DNA of 64,000 nt from Bacteroidales bacterium (lineage in GTDB: Bacteria; Bacteroidota; Bacteroidia; Bacteroidales; UBA932): positions 62,001 to 126,000 of the forward strand of contig JAFUDQ010000011.1 of NCBI GenBank assembly GCA_017459075.1. The letters run 5' to 3'. Position numbers and translations under genes: made by a program. Shown one piece after another: positions 41,494 through 50,045 of the stretch; positions within the stretch are counted from its first letter, which is position 1, and each line of letters starts with the position of its first letter. The notes under the pieces are model-generated. The model had not been told where the DNA came from. It searched no databases and worked only from the letters and a program-made list of their open reading frames with translations.

Positions 41494-44400
41494 CTAAAAA
41501 TTCAGGTTGATACCCAGGCTGACGTTCTTGGTGAGCGGGTATACGTTTCCGTAGGATGATTCAAGCTCCGGATCCCACAGCTTGAATTTTGAGAAGGTAA
41601 GCAGGTTGACGCCCTGCACATAGATACGCATTGTAGAGATACCTGCCTTCTTGGTCCATTTCTTGGGCAGGGTGTAACCCAGCTCGGCATTCTTCAGGCG
41701 GAGGAAGCTCATGTCCTTCTGCCAGAAGGTAGAGGTAACCTGGTTGTTTACAGGAGTCTCTACGGAGAAACGGGGATACTCAGCATTGGGGTCGTGTGTA
41801 ACGGACCAGCTCTTCTTGGCAACATCGGCAAAAATCTGTCCCTGGATGAGGACGTTGGTTGCCGCACCACCGTAAAGGTTGTAGCCGCCGATGAAACGGG
41901 TTACGTGGCTCATTCCGCTGAAGAAGACACTTGCGTCGATGCCCTTCCAGCCCACGCTGAGGCCGAAACCGTAGTTGATTTCAGGGATGGTTGTGTAGCC
42001 GATAGGCACTTTATCGAAGTCGTTGACTATACCGTCGCCGTTGACATCGCGGTACTTGATATCACCGGGCTGAAGGGTGTAGCCGTACTGGCTGGGCCAT
42101 GAGTCAATCTCATCCTGGGTCATGAAGATACCCTCTGCAATAAGACCGCGCTGCTGGTTGTTGGCGTAGCCGGCGGTATTCTGGTAAGGCCAAACCTGTG
42201 AAGGCTTGTCGTCATAAATCCTGCGGTTGCGGTTGAAGGTGAAGTTACCCCTTGCGCTGATATAGAAATCGTCGCTGAAGTTATGGTCTACCTGTGCGGA
42301 AACATCGAAACCGTGGTTCTTCATCTTACCGATGTTGATGTACTGGGTCTTCCTGAGACCCACTGCATCCGGCAGGGATTCGCGGGGCAGGAAGATTCCT
42401 GAACGAACGTCGTTGAAGTAGTCAATCTGCAATTTCACCTGGTCGCGGAAAAGGTTGACCTCAATACCTACGTTGCGTTTGAGGGCCTCTTCCCAAACGA
42501 TGTCGGGATTGCCGATTTCACCGGTAGCCACACCTGCAACATAGGAAGAGCGGTTCTCTCCCCAGCTGAAGCCGGAGATTCCGGTGATGTCCATGGTAGT
42601 ATTGTAACCGAATCGTCTTGAACCACCGATCTGGTCGTTACCTACCTTTCCGATGGAGCCTTTAATCTTGAACAGGCTTACAACAGGCTTGAGCGGCTCC
42701 CAGAAGTCCTCGTTGGAAACGAGATAACCGAGGGCGGCTGAAGGGAAGAATCCGAAGCGGTGTCCCGGAGAGAAGTTCTCTGAGCCGTTGTAACCGAAGT
42801 TGAACTCTGCGAAGTAGCGGTCCTTGAAGCTGTAAGTTGCACGTCCTGCAATACCAAGGCTCTTGCGCGGGAAGGTCTCCCAGTAGTCATAGCCGGGGTG
42901 GGTGTTGTTGCGGTCACGCAAATAGTAAAGGAACATTCCGCTTACGCGGTGTGCGCTTCCGAAGGTGCGCTCATACAGGGCCGATGCCTCAAGGTTGAGC
43001 ACGGTGTATCCGCTCTGGGCAGAGCTTGATACGTTGATGTAACCTGCGGTATTGTTCTGTGCCTGATATACATAGTCCTGTGCATCCGGGTCCCACTTGA
43101 GATAGTAAACGCGGGGCAGGATTCCGTTGGTGATGGAAGAAGCCGTACGGGCGTCCCATGATACCTGAACCTTTGCCGTAAGGCCTTCTGTAATGATTTC
43201 AGAGAAGTCCTGTGTAAGGGCGACGGTTGTCTGGGCGTTCTGGGTGTTGACGGTAGCATAACCCATGTTGTTAATCATGTTGTAAGGGTTGGAACCTGTC
43301 TCCGGGTTGGAGAGGGTGCCGTCGCTGAACACCTTAGGGAAGCCGATAGGGGTAATCTGCATCACATAATTGTAGATGTTGGAGAGGGAGGTACCAGGCT
43401 GGTTCTTCTTGGTGAACTGTGTGGAAATATCCATACCCAATGTGGTTGAAGGGGTAATGTTGATATCCACGTTAGTACGGAAGTTGAACTTGCGGTAGTT
43501 CATCTGGGAGTTGTAACGGTCGTTGTCATCGACATTGAAAATACCGTCCTCGAAATAGTATGAACCGCCCACATAGTACCTGATGTTCTTGGTACCGCCG
43601 GTAACGTTTACGTTAACCTTGGAAGTGCGGGCCCTGTCCTTGAAAATCTCGTGAATCCAGTCTACGTTAGGATAGAGGTCAGGGTTTGCTCCTGAAAGGT
43701 ACATCTGACGGCTGTAATCGTCGATGGTTCCGGGCTGCATGGCGTTGAGGTAGTCTATAAACTGCTCTGCAGTAGCCATTTCCGGAAGCCTGGTAGGAGA
43801 AGTTACACCTGTTTCCAGTTTGACGTTAACCTTAGGCTTGGACTCTGAACCGCGGCGTGTTGTGATGAGAACGATACCATTTGCACCACGCACACCGTAA
43901 AGGGCGGTAGCGGTAGCATCCTTAAGGATGGAGAAAGAAGCGATATCTTCTGTATCTACAAGGTCCATGGACCTTTCAACACCGTCCACAAGAATAAGAG
44001 GGTAAGAGTTTGCACCAAAGGTATTTACACCGCGGATCCAGAACTCGGCGCTAGAACCAGGCTCACCGCTGTGCTGTACTGCTACAACACCGGCGAGTTT
44101 ACCGGCGAGGCCAGTTGAAAGCTGGCCAACGGGGGCCTGAAGCTGGCTGGCATCAACCGTTGTGATTGAACCGATTACGGAAGCCTTCTTCTGTGCACCA
44201 TAGGCCACTTTTACGACTTCTTCCAGCACATTTGCCAGAGGTTCAAGCTTAACGGTAAAATCTGTCTGGTTGCCTACGGTAATCTGCTGGTCAGTATATC
44301 CGAGGAAGCTTACGATAAGGACATCGGTGGGCTTGACGGTAATTTCAAACCGTCCCTCACCGTCGGTCATCGCGCCACGGGTTTCACCCTTGACGGTTAC

Positions 44401-44541
44401 AGAAGCACCCGGCAGGGGCAAATTCGTCTCGTCCACAACCGTACCGGTCACCCTTTGGCCCTGTGCATGGGCGGCCGGGGAGAAGGCCAGTAACAGACAG
44501 GCGAAAACTGCCGTAAGCAGAATGCTGACTTGTTTTTTCAT
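41494..44541 (-). CDS. SusC-like TonB-dependent receptor of the 12-gene operon
   Basis: The start is ATG 44539-44541; an upstream TTG would add two residues. The 1015-residue protein has a signal peptide ending AHAQ, a CarboxypepD_reg domain (about 30-115), a plug domain with FWIRGVNTFG, YPLILVDGVERSMD, DIASFSILKDATATALYG and ANGIVLITTRRG, and a barrel ending LGINLNF. It carries the glycan fragments into the periplasm together with the SusD encoded next to it. Unlike the SusC at 11157, its unit includes several enzymes and a sugar importer. Confidence 0.95.
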   Translation of the reverse strand: MKKQVSILLTAVFACLLLAFSPAAHAQGQRVTGTVVDETNLPLPGASVTVKGETRGAMTDGEGRFEITVKPTDVLIVSFLGYTDQQITVGNQTDFTVKLEPLANVLEEVVKVAYGAQKKASVIGSITTVDASQLQAPVGQLSTGLAGKLAGVVAVQHSGEPGSSAEFWIRGVNTFGANSYPLILVDGVERSMDLVDTEDIASFSILKDATATALYGVRGANGIVLITTRRGSESKPKVNVKLETGVTSPTRLPEMATAEQFIDYLNAMQPGTIDDYSRQMYLSGANPDLYPNVDWIHEIFKDRARTSKVNVNVTGGTKNIRYYVGGSYYFEDGIFNVDDNDRYNSQMNYRKFNFRTNVDINITPSTTLGMDISTQFTKKNQPGTSLSNIYNYVMQITPIGFPKVFSDGTLSNPETGSNPYNMINNMGYATVNTQNAQTTVALTQDFSEIITEGLTAKVQVSWDARTASSITNGILPRVYYLKWDPDAQDYVYQAQNNTAGYINVSSSAQSGYTVLNLEASALYERTFGSAHRVSGMFLYYLRDRNNTHPGYDYWETFPRKSLGIAGRATYSFKDRYFAEFNFGYNGSENFSPGHRFGFFPSAALGYLVSNEDFWEPLKPVVSLFKIKGSIGKVGNDQIGGSRRFGYNTTMDITGISGFSWGENRSSYVAGVATGEIGNPDIVWEEALKRNVGIEVNLFRDQVKLQIDYFNDVRSGIFLPRESLPDAVGLRKTQYINIGKMKNHGFDVSAQVDHNFSDDFYISARGNFTFNRNRRIYDDKPSQVWPYQNTAGYANNQQRGLIAEGIFMTQDEIDSWPSQYGYTLQPGDIKYRDVNGDGIVNDFDKVPIGYTTIPEINYGFGLSVGWKGIDASVFFSGMSHVTRFIGGYNLYGGAATNVLIQGQIFADVAKKSWSVTHDPNAEYPRFSVETPVNNQVTSTFWQKDMSFLRLKNAELGYTLPKKWTKKAGISTMRIYVQGVNLLTFSKFKLWDPELESSYGNVYPLTKNVSLGINLNF

Positions 44542-44565
44542 ACTCAATAAATATTAGTGATAATT

Positions 44566-45366
44566 CTAATCATTTTCAAACAATGAAGAAAGACCCTTGA
44601 ATACGGCGCCTTCCGGGGCTCGTTCTACCCTAAGCCTGTCAAGATGGTTTTTCAGGGGACTCCGCATTAGGCTGAGGGACTTGGAAATCTGTCCGCCTAC
44701 AAGCAGGATGTCCGCCCCTATTTCCTCCAGGACCCCGGCCAGAGCCTTGCCTAAGGTGTCTCCAAGATTGTCGTACACCTCAATGGCGGCAGTCTCTCCG
44801 GCATAAGCCCTCATGGCAATGGAATAAGCGCTCTGGTTCTTCTCTCCGGTCTTTTCTTCATAAGCAGCCCGGATTCCGCGCGCAGATACCTTGTCCTCAA
44901 GGATGCCGCCTTCATAAGGCAGGTTCCAGAGGCTTCTGGCGGGGGAACCGGTTTCGCTCATCTGAATCTCTCCTTTAATGGAATAAGAGAAGCCAAGACC
45001 TGTTCCGATGGTGGCCAGGGCAACATTTTTGTCCTGCAACCCAAGGGTACAAATAGAACCAAGGAGAAGGGCGTTCACATCGTGGATGAACTTCAGCTCC
45101 ACATTGTCCGGTACCCCGGCAAGGGCCCTGAAGCTTTCCCCTTTGACCGCTGCGAACTTGTGCTCCATGCGGAATATACCCTCCTTGTAGTCGAACGGCC
45201 CTGGAATGGCGATGCCTATTTTGGAGACACCATCACCGGAGACAGCCTTTCGCAAGGCTGCGGCAATCTCTTCACGGCTGCCGTCGGACCTTATAGGAAT
45301 CTGGCTGCCGTCGGAGACTTTTATGAAAGTGCCACCAATGTCAAGCAGGGTCATTCTGGTATCCAT
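44566..45366 (-). CDS. ROK-like sugar kinase
   Basis: The 266-residue cytoplasmic protein has the ATP-binding start LLDIGGTFIKVSDG (about 7-20), GIAIPGPFDYKEG (about 48-60), FIHDVNALLLG (catalytic Asp), IGTGLGFSYSIKGEI and ILLVGGQISKSL. These are the ROK/actin-fold sugar kinase signatures. It lacks the CxCGxxGC zinc motif typical of ROK kinases such as NagK, so it is a divergent or zinc-less member. The start at 45366 overlaps the ManA-like gene by 26 bases; a Met 12 bases later is an alternative. The likely role is to phosphorylate the sugar freed by the locus, after or before isomerisation. Confidence 0.82.
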   Translation of the reverse strand: MDTRMTLLDIGGTFIKVSDGSQIPIRSDGSREEIAAALRKAVSGDGVSKIGIAIPGPFDYKEGIFRMEHKFAAVKGESFRALAGVPDNVELKFIHDVNALLLGSICTLGLQDKNVALATIGTGLGFSYSIKGEIQMSETGSPARSLWNLPYEGGILEDKVSARGIRAAYEEKTGEKNQSAYSIAMRAYAGETAAIEVYDNLGDTLGKALAGVLEEIGADILLVGGQISKSLSLMRSPLKNHLDRLRVERAPEGAVFKGLSSLFEND

Positions 45367-47212
45367 CTCTCAAGCAGGTTTTATGTACTCTGATAGGTTC
45401 TTTTCCAAGATTTTCAATAATATATTCACCCATGGAAGCCGGTACGCAGGCTATCTCCATGAAGTCAAGGTCAAAGTAACGCTCCGGGTTAGCGGCGCTC
45501 CTGATTCTGATGCGGTCACCATCGACAAGGGTAAGGACATGGAATTTCTCTCCCTTTGTATCCTGACGGCAGCACTTCTCAAACTCAAGGCGGCGGAGGG
45601 AGATGTACATCTGCGGATTCTCTCCGAGGATGTATTCTTCCCAGCCTTCACCCTTGTCTGCAAGACGGGGCTGCTGGACGATGTATTCAGGGCTCTGGGG
45701 GTCATGGATTACCGAAGTCCTCCTGTCCTGACGCACATTCTCTTCTCCAAGCTTTGTGTGGATGGGGCGCTGCTTGCCGTCGAAGTCAAGTCGAAGATAA
45801 TCATACATTTTATATGTATATGAGCCGATGGTCAGGGAGCCAATCTCCAGGATAACCTGGTTGCGGCCGCTGGAGTGGATGGTTCCGGCGGGAAGCATCA
45901 CCTGAAGGCCAGGCTTTGACTCTTCGTAGCTGACGTATTTCATATAGTCGCAGGGAACGTGGTCCGTATCAGCAGCCTCAATCTCCCTGAAGAAGGCGGG
46001 GATGTCGGCATCGTCCCTGAAGCCGATGAATGTCTTGGCCTCATGTCCGGTAATAACAACGTAATAACTCTCATCCTGACGGCCAAGCTCGTTGTAATTC
46101 TCAATATTGAATTTACCGCCTGAATGGCACTGGATGGACATGTTGCCGGTTGAATGGTAGCTGTCGTCCCAGTTGAAGCGGATGGGGAAATAGCCCTTGT
46201 ATTTGGCTACGCAGGTCTCTCCCATAAGGTTGATGCCCTCTTTGTGAACGAAGGAGCAGTAGTTGATATCCAGTTTTTCCTGACCGGCCTCAACAAGAAC
46301 GCTCACCTCCATGGGGATGAAGTCGAACACCCAGGCGGCGTTACGCATCTTCTCCGGCAGGCCGCGGAGCTTTTTCATATAGCTTCCGCCCCATACACCC
46401 TCAAGATAGCAGGGCTTTGCACGGAAAGGATATTTGACCAGCTGGGCGCAGACATCGGCAAAAGAAGCGAAAGGCATCATCTGGATGTTGGCCCTGTCGT
46501 TGTCAAGGAAATACCAGTCAATCGCAGAATTTGCGAAAAGCTCCTTGCGCAGGCATACGGCGTTCTCAAAATCGCAATAGTAGCAGCGCCTTATTGTACG
46601 GTTGATGATTCCGGGATGCTTCTTTCCAAGATTTGAATACTCTCCCGCGCGTATGCGCAGCATGGAATTCATAGGGGTAAGGTCAAAGAAGCATTTTACG
46701 TCATAAAGGTCACGAAGGCTCTTTGTAAGGCAGCCGTAACCATATACTGCAACTATTTTTCCGGGAGCCTTGGCGGCGGCAACGCTGGAGCGGAAAGCCT
46801 CAACCTTGGCGACGTCAAGAAGGCCCTCATAGCCTCCGTAGTAAACTTTTCCGTATAGCAGGGTCGGGTCAATTTTCTTGTCCCAGATAAGCAGAGGGTC
46901 GATGATGGCATCTATTTCCTCTCCGGACTTAAGGGTGGCCTTATTGCAGTCAACAGCCTCAAAGTCAAGGCCAAGAAGATCGCATTCGCGGCCGATGAGG
47001 CCGACCATTACCTTCCAGTCTGCACCCGTATAGCCGTCAAATGCTACGACAACTCCCTCTTCGCGTGCCTTCCCTGCAAGAATTGCAGTGAATTTCTTGG
47101 CAACGTTAGGGGTACCTCCGGCTACTATTGAAGAAATAGTTTCCTCTGAAAGCTGGGGACGGTTTACCGGCTTGGGGTCATGGAAGGGATAAGGATTGTA
47201 CATGAAACTCAT
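45341..47212 (-). CDS. ManA-like (class I mannose-6-phosphate isomerase-type) protein with N-terminal extra domain
   Basis: The 623-residue protein has a C-terminal cupin half like type I phosphomannose isomerase. Metal-ligand motifs are kept: MSIQCHSGG (Gln and His), a nearby Glu, and MLPAGTIHSSGRNQVILEIGSLTIGSYTYKMYDYLRL, which corresponds to PAGTxHA...E...TYRxYD. The N-terminal 300 residues contain VAFDGYTGADWKVMVGLIG and DCNKA, resembling a nucleotide-binding fold but without an intact P-loop, a combination seen in some Bacteroidota proteins labelled class I ManA. It probably handles a hexose or its phosphate made by the locus. It starts 11 bases after the isomerase-like gene. Confidence 0.75.
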   Translation of the reverse strand: MSFMYNPYPFHDPKPVNRPQLSEETISSIVAGGTPNVAKKFTAILAGKAREEGVVVAFDGYTGADWKVMVGLIGRECDLLGLDFEAVDCNKATLKSGEEIDAIIDPLLIWDKKIDPTLLYGKVYYGGYEGLLDVAKVEAFRSSVAAAKAPGKIVAVYGYGCLTKSLRDLYDVKCFFDLTPMNSMLRIRAGEYSNLGKKHPGIINRTIRRCYYCDFENAVCLRKELFANSAIDWYFLDNDRANIQMMPFASFADVCAQLVKYPFRAKPCYLEGVWGGSYMKKLRGLPEKMRNAAWVFDFIPMEVSVLVEAGQEKLDINYCSFVHKEGINLMGETCVAKYKGYFPIRFNWDDSYHSTGNMSIQCHSGGKFNIENYNELGRQDESYYVVITGHEAKTFIGFRDDADIPAFFREIEAADTDHVPCDYMKYVSYEESKPGLQVMLPAGTIHSSGRNQVILEIGSLTIGSYTYKMYDYLRLDFDGKQRPIHTKLGEENVRQDRRTSVIHDPQSPEYIVQQPRLADKGEGWEEYILGENPQMYISLRRLEFEKCCRQDTKGEKFHVLTLVDGDRIRIRSAANPERYFDLDFMEIACVPASMGEYIIENLGKEPIRVHKTCLRDGYQNDPA

Positions 47213-47223
47213 AGCGCGACCTC

Positions 47224-48687
47224 CTATCTTATATCGTGATATTCAAAGCCCATGATTTCTGCCAGAGCCTCAAGCTGGGGACGGTAGTCACCGTCTACGA
47301 TGGCATAATGCTGGGTTACTCCAACCTTGAGCACACGCTCAAACAGTTCCTTTACAGGCAGAACCGGTTTGAAAATGGTGTGGCTGTATGTTGCCAGCAG
47401 GTGCTTGATTTTGCTCTGGGGGGTATCCTTGGCGTCAAGGCTTTCTGCCATGAAGGTAACCAGCTTGTACTTGCCGTTCTCTTCATAAAGGCCGGCCACA
47501 GTCTTCATGCCGGGGCTGATGCGGTACCATGCGAAAGGCGCACCTGCGTACTTCCAGGAGGTTTTTGCAAAGCGTACGTCGCGGGAAATGATGACATTGT
47601 CCTGCCATGCAGGGTCGTTATGGTCATTGGGGCCTGCGTGACCGCCTGCGAAGGTGCCGAAGTCATCCTCAATATGGAAAGGCTCAATGAAATTGACATT
47701 CTTGCCGCTGAGGAGCTTGAGGATATAGGTAATGAGGCCTGCGCCGATGTCTGCTTCCGGAACAAGGACGCTCACATTCTCATTGAACCACTGCGGATAG
47801 AAGCCTGCGCGGCAGCCTGCGGTGCGGAAGGTGGCCTGGTCGATATCGTTGTAAACATAGCAGTCGATATCATTCTTCTGGGCCATTTTCTTTATGGCGA
47901 GGGTGGCCTTTACGCAGCCGATGAATTTGTCATACTCAACATCGTCCATCATCTTGTACTTGGACGTAAGCTCATCGGCATAGGCTTTTACCTCTTCATC
48001 GGTCAGGTTGTCGATTTCAGTGCCGTAGTCACTGTAAGGGAGGTAATGGATTTCGGGGCCGATTTTGGTGAAGAGGTCGTAATTGTCGATGTAAGTGCTC
48101 CACATGGCCTCGTTCATATTGGCCATGAGGCCGACGTTGGAACGGCGGAGGATGGCGCGGGTGCGGGCAGCATCGGCATAAATACGAACCTTCTCTGTCA
48201 CCTCTTCCCTTGTTCCAAGGACGATGCGTACGTTCTCACGGGGAATCCTTCTTACGCTGCCGGAGCCCTCAAGGGAGCCAACGAGTGTGCCTGCGCACAG
48301 GTAGTCTACAAAATCATCCTCGTCAAGAGTGGTTTCAAAGGTCATGCGCGGCTTTGCAACATTTGCAAAGATGATGGGCACTGCGGGGCAGTCGCGAAGG
48401 AAGCGTATCCAGGCGAAGTCCTCGCTCCATGAAAGGAATTCGGCATAAACGAAGTCTACCTTCTGGGCATAGAAGAGGTCCATGGCCCTTGCGGCGTCTT
48501 CCCTTTCATAGACAATTCCCGGGTCTACAAGATCCAGGAAGTCCATAGTTGCCTTGATTTCGGCTACAGCCTTGTCTTTGCGCTCTCCGTATGTACCGCG
48601 AGCGGGGCCGTAAAGATTCTTGAACCTGGGGGACGCTATGAGTAGCAGTCCGGCCTTAGGTTTGCGTATTTTTTCAGCAGCTTTCAT
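47224..48687 (-). CDS. L-fucose/L-arabinose isomerase-like protein of the operon
   Basis: This 487-residue protein has the family layout: an N-terminal Rossmann-like part, a middle domain with CRAGFYPQWFNENVSVLVPEADIGAGL and FIEPFHIEDDFGTFAGGHAGPND (about 300-365, candidate Glu and His metal ligands), and a C-terminal HYAIVDGDYRPQLEALAEIMGFE-type strand as in fucose isomerase. It is not close to the other isomerase-like gene at 7269. Its start overlaps the end of the MFS gene by 14 bases. A ketose-aldose isomerase for the imported sugar is the likely role, inferred from family and context. Confidence 0.78.
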   Translation of the reverse strand: MKAAEKIRKPKAGLLLIASPRFKNLYGPARGTYGERKDKAVAEIKATMDFLDLVDPGIVYEREDAARAMDLFYAQKVDFVYAEFLSWSEDFAWIRFLRDCPAVPIIFANVAKPRMTFETTLDEDDFVDYLCAGTLVGSLEGSGSVRRIPRENVRIVLGTREEVTEKVRIYADAARTRAILRRSNVGLMANMNEAMWSTYIDNYDLFTKIGPEIHYLPYSDYGTEIDNLTDEEVKAYADELTSKYKMMDDVEYDKFIGCVKATLAIKKMAQKNDIDCYVYNDIDQATFRTAGCRAGFYPQWFNENVSVLVPEADIGAGLITYILKLLSGKNVNFIEPFHIEDDFGTFAGGHAGPNDHNDPAWQDNVIISRDVRFAKTSWKYAGAPFAWYRISPGMKTVAGLYEENGKYKLVTFMAESLDAKDTPQSKIKHLLATYSHTIFKPVLPVKELFERVLKVGVTQHYAIVDGDYRPQLEALAEIMGFEYHDIR

Positions 48688-49921
48688 TATTGTAAAGTTT
48701 AGAATAATCTTTGTTATAGTGCTTGTAGCTTACCCACAGGCAGCAGAGCCCGCAGACCAGCCAGATAACTCCAAGTATGGGGAAGGTGGCGTTCAGGCTG
48801 CCGGTCGCGTCCTTGATGAGGGCGAGCACGTAAGGGGCGGTTGCACCCACGGCGAAGCCCGTCATAATCATAGCGCTGGAGCAGCTGGCATGAAGATGCG
48901 GCGGGGTAACATCGTACAGGGCCGCATAAATGTTGGCATCGAAGAAGGCACGGAAGAAACCCCAGCCTGCGAAGCAGAGGTAGAGTACCCAAACGGTGCT
49001 TGCAGTTCCCATGAAAGGCAGGAAGGCCGCGCCAAGGATAAGGCCTGCGCCCTGGATCACCATGCGCTTACGGGGGTCTTTGTCGGCCCATTTGTCAGAA
49101 AGGGTACCGGCCAGGAGCACACCTATAAAGGCGGCCACATAGGTCCAGAGCATGGAATTGAGCCCGGCCTGGGCACCGCTCTGGCCGAAGTTCTCCTGAA
49201 GGAAGGTGGGAACCCAGGTCATGTATCCTGTAATCACGAAGATGAATCCGCAGAAGCCGATTGTAACCATAAGGGCGGTAGGAGTTGTGAATACCGTCTT
49301 GAAACCGGTCATTATGCTTACCTTCTTTACGTTTTGCGTGGCTTCTTCATTGGTGGCGTCCTTAAGCCTTATTGCCATAACAACAGCCCAGATTACGCCT
49401 GCACCGCCGAAGATATAGAATGCATACTGCCAGCCTAGCTTGTCCCCGATGTATCCGGCGAGCCATCCGGCCAGAATCACACCTACATAATATGCAGTCT
49501 GGTGAATGGACATGGCCCTTGCGCGGGTTTCCTTATGATACTGCCCCAGCAAAGAGTAGTTCGCCGGCCCGAAGAAGGCCTCTCCACCTCCTGTTGCCAC
49601 GGAGCGCGTGACTATAAGCAGGAAGACGCCGTTGGCGATACCGGTGAGCATGGTTGCAAGGCTCCAGAAGAGGATGCTACCCGTTATAACCCACTTGCGG
49701 CTGAATTTGTCTCCCATCCATCCGCCAATAGGCACCATGCATGCATAGAAGAGATTGAAGAAGACCGCGATAAGGCTTACCGATGTGTCTGTAAGATTGA
49801 GACTGTCCCTTATGAGAGGCAGCACGGAGTTGAAGACCTGACGGTCTCCCTGGTTAAGGAGATATGCTACCCAGAGCAGCAAAAGTACCTCCCATTTATA
49901 CCACTTGTTTACTTTTCCCAT
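48674..49921 (-). CDS. MFS sugar/acid transporter, first gene of the operon
   Basis: The 415-residue protein has twelve predicted membrane helices and the MFS loop 2-3 motif GGWMGDKFSRKWV (about 63-75). It resembles the ACS (anion:cation symporter) branch, which moves sugar acids and hexuronates, with KWEVLLLLWVAYLLNQGDRQVFNSVLPLI at the N-terminus. It is the first gene behind the operator-controlled promoter and presumably brings periplasmic monosaccharides into the cell for the isomerase, kinase and ManA-like proteins. Confidence 0.9.
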   Translation of the reverse strand: MGKVNKWYKWEVLLLLWVAYLLNQGDRQVFNSVLPLIRDSLNLTDTSVSLIAVFFNLFYACMVPIGGWMGDKFSRKWVITGSILFWSLATMLTGIANGVFLLIVTRSVATGGGEAFFGPANYSLLGQYHKETRARAMSIHQTAYYVGVILAGWLAGYIGDKLGWQYAFYIFGGAGVIWAVVMAIRLKDATNEEATQNVKKVSIMTGFKTVFTTPTALMVTIGFCGFIFVITGYMTWVPTFLQENFGQSGAQAGLNSMLWTYVAAFIGVLLAGTLSDKWADKDPRKRMVIQGAGLILGAAFLPFMGTASTVWVLYLCFAGWGFFRAFFDANIYAALYDVTPPHLHASCSSAMIMTGFAVGATAPYVLALIKDATGSLNATFPILGVIWLVCGLCCLWVSYKHYNKDYSKLYNNESC

Positions 49922-49936
49922 AATTTTTAACTTATC

Positions 49937-49952
49937 TGTGGTGTGCTGTGGT
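49937..49952. promoter_or_regulatory. Direct-repeat operator, copy 2 (TGTGGT-N4-TGTGGT)
   Basis: TGTGGT at 49937-49942 and 49947-49952 with GTGC between. It begins one base downstream of the -7 box of the 12-gene operon. The other copy is at 28805-28820. Twelve half-site bases are identical in both, and the four between follow R-T/A-R-C. It also lies about 55-70 bases upstream of the divergent promoter. Confidence 0.78.
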
Positions 49953-49953
49953 G

Positions 49954-49984
49954 CAAAAGTAAGACTTTTTTGCTTTTAATCAAA
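49954..49984 (-). promoter_or_regulatory. Promoter of the 12-gene operon
   Basis: On the minus strand TTTG (49981-49984), exactly 19 bases, TACTTTTG (49954-49961). The operator copy is directly downstream of the -7 box, a position that would block initiation or elongation when bound. Confidence 0.85.
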
Positions 49985-50002
49985 ATCTTATTTATACCTT
50001 TG
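49969..50002 (+). promoter_or_regulatory. Divergent promoter of the epimerase/GH3/GH127 operon
   Basis: TTTG (49969-49972), 22 bases, TACCTTTG (49995-50002). The -33 boxes of the two divergent promoters interleave, so occupancy of one affects the other. Confidence 0.65.
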
Positions 50003-50045
50003 CGTATTATCTGTCCTGAAAATGGATTTTAGACAGCCGTTTTTT

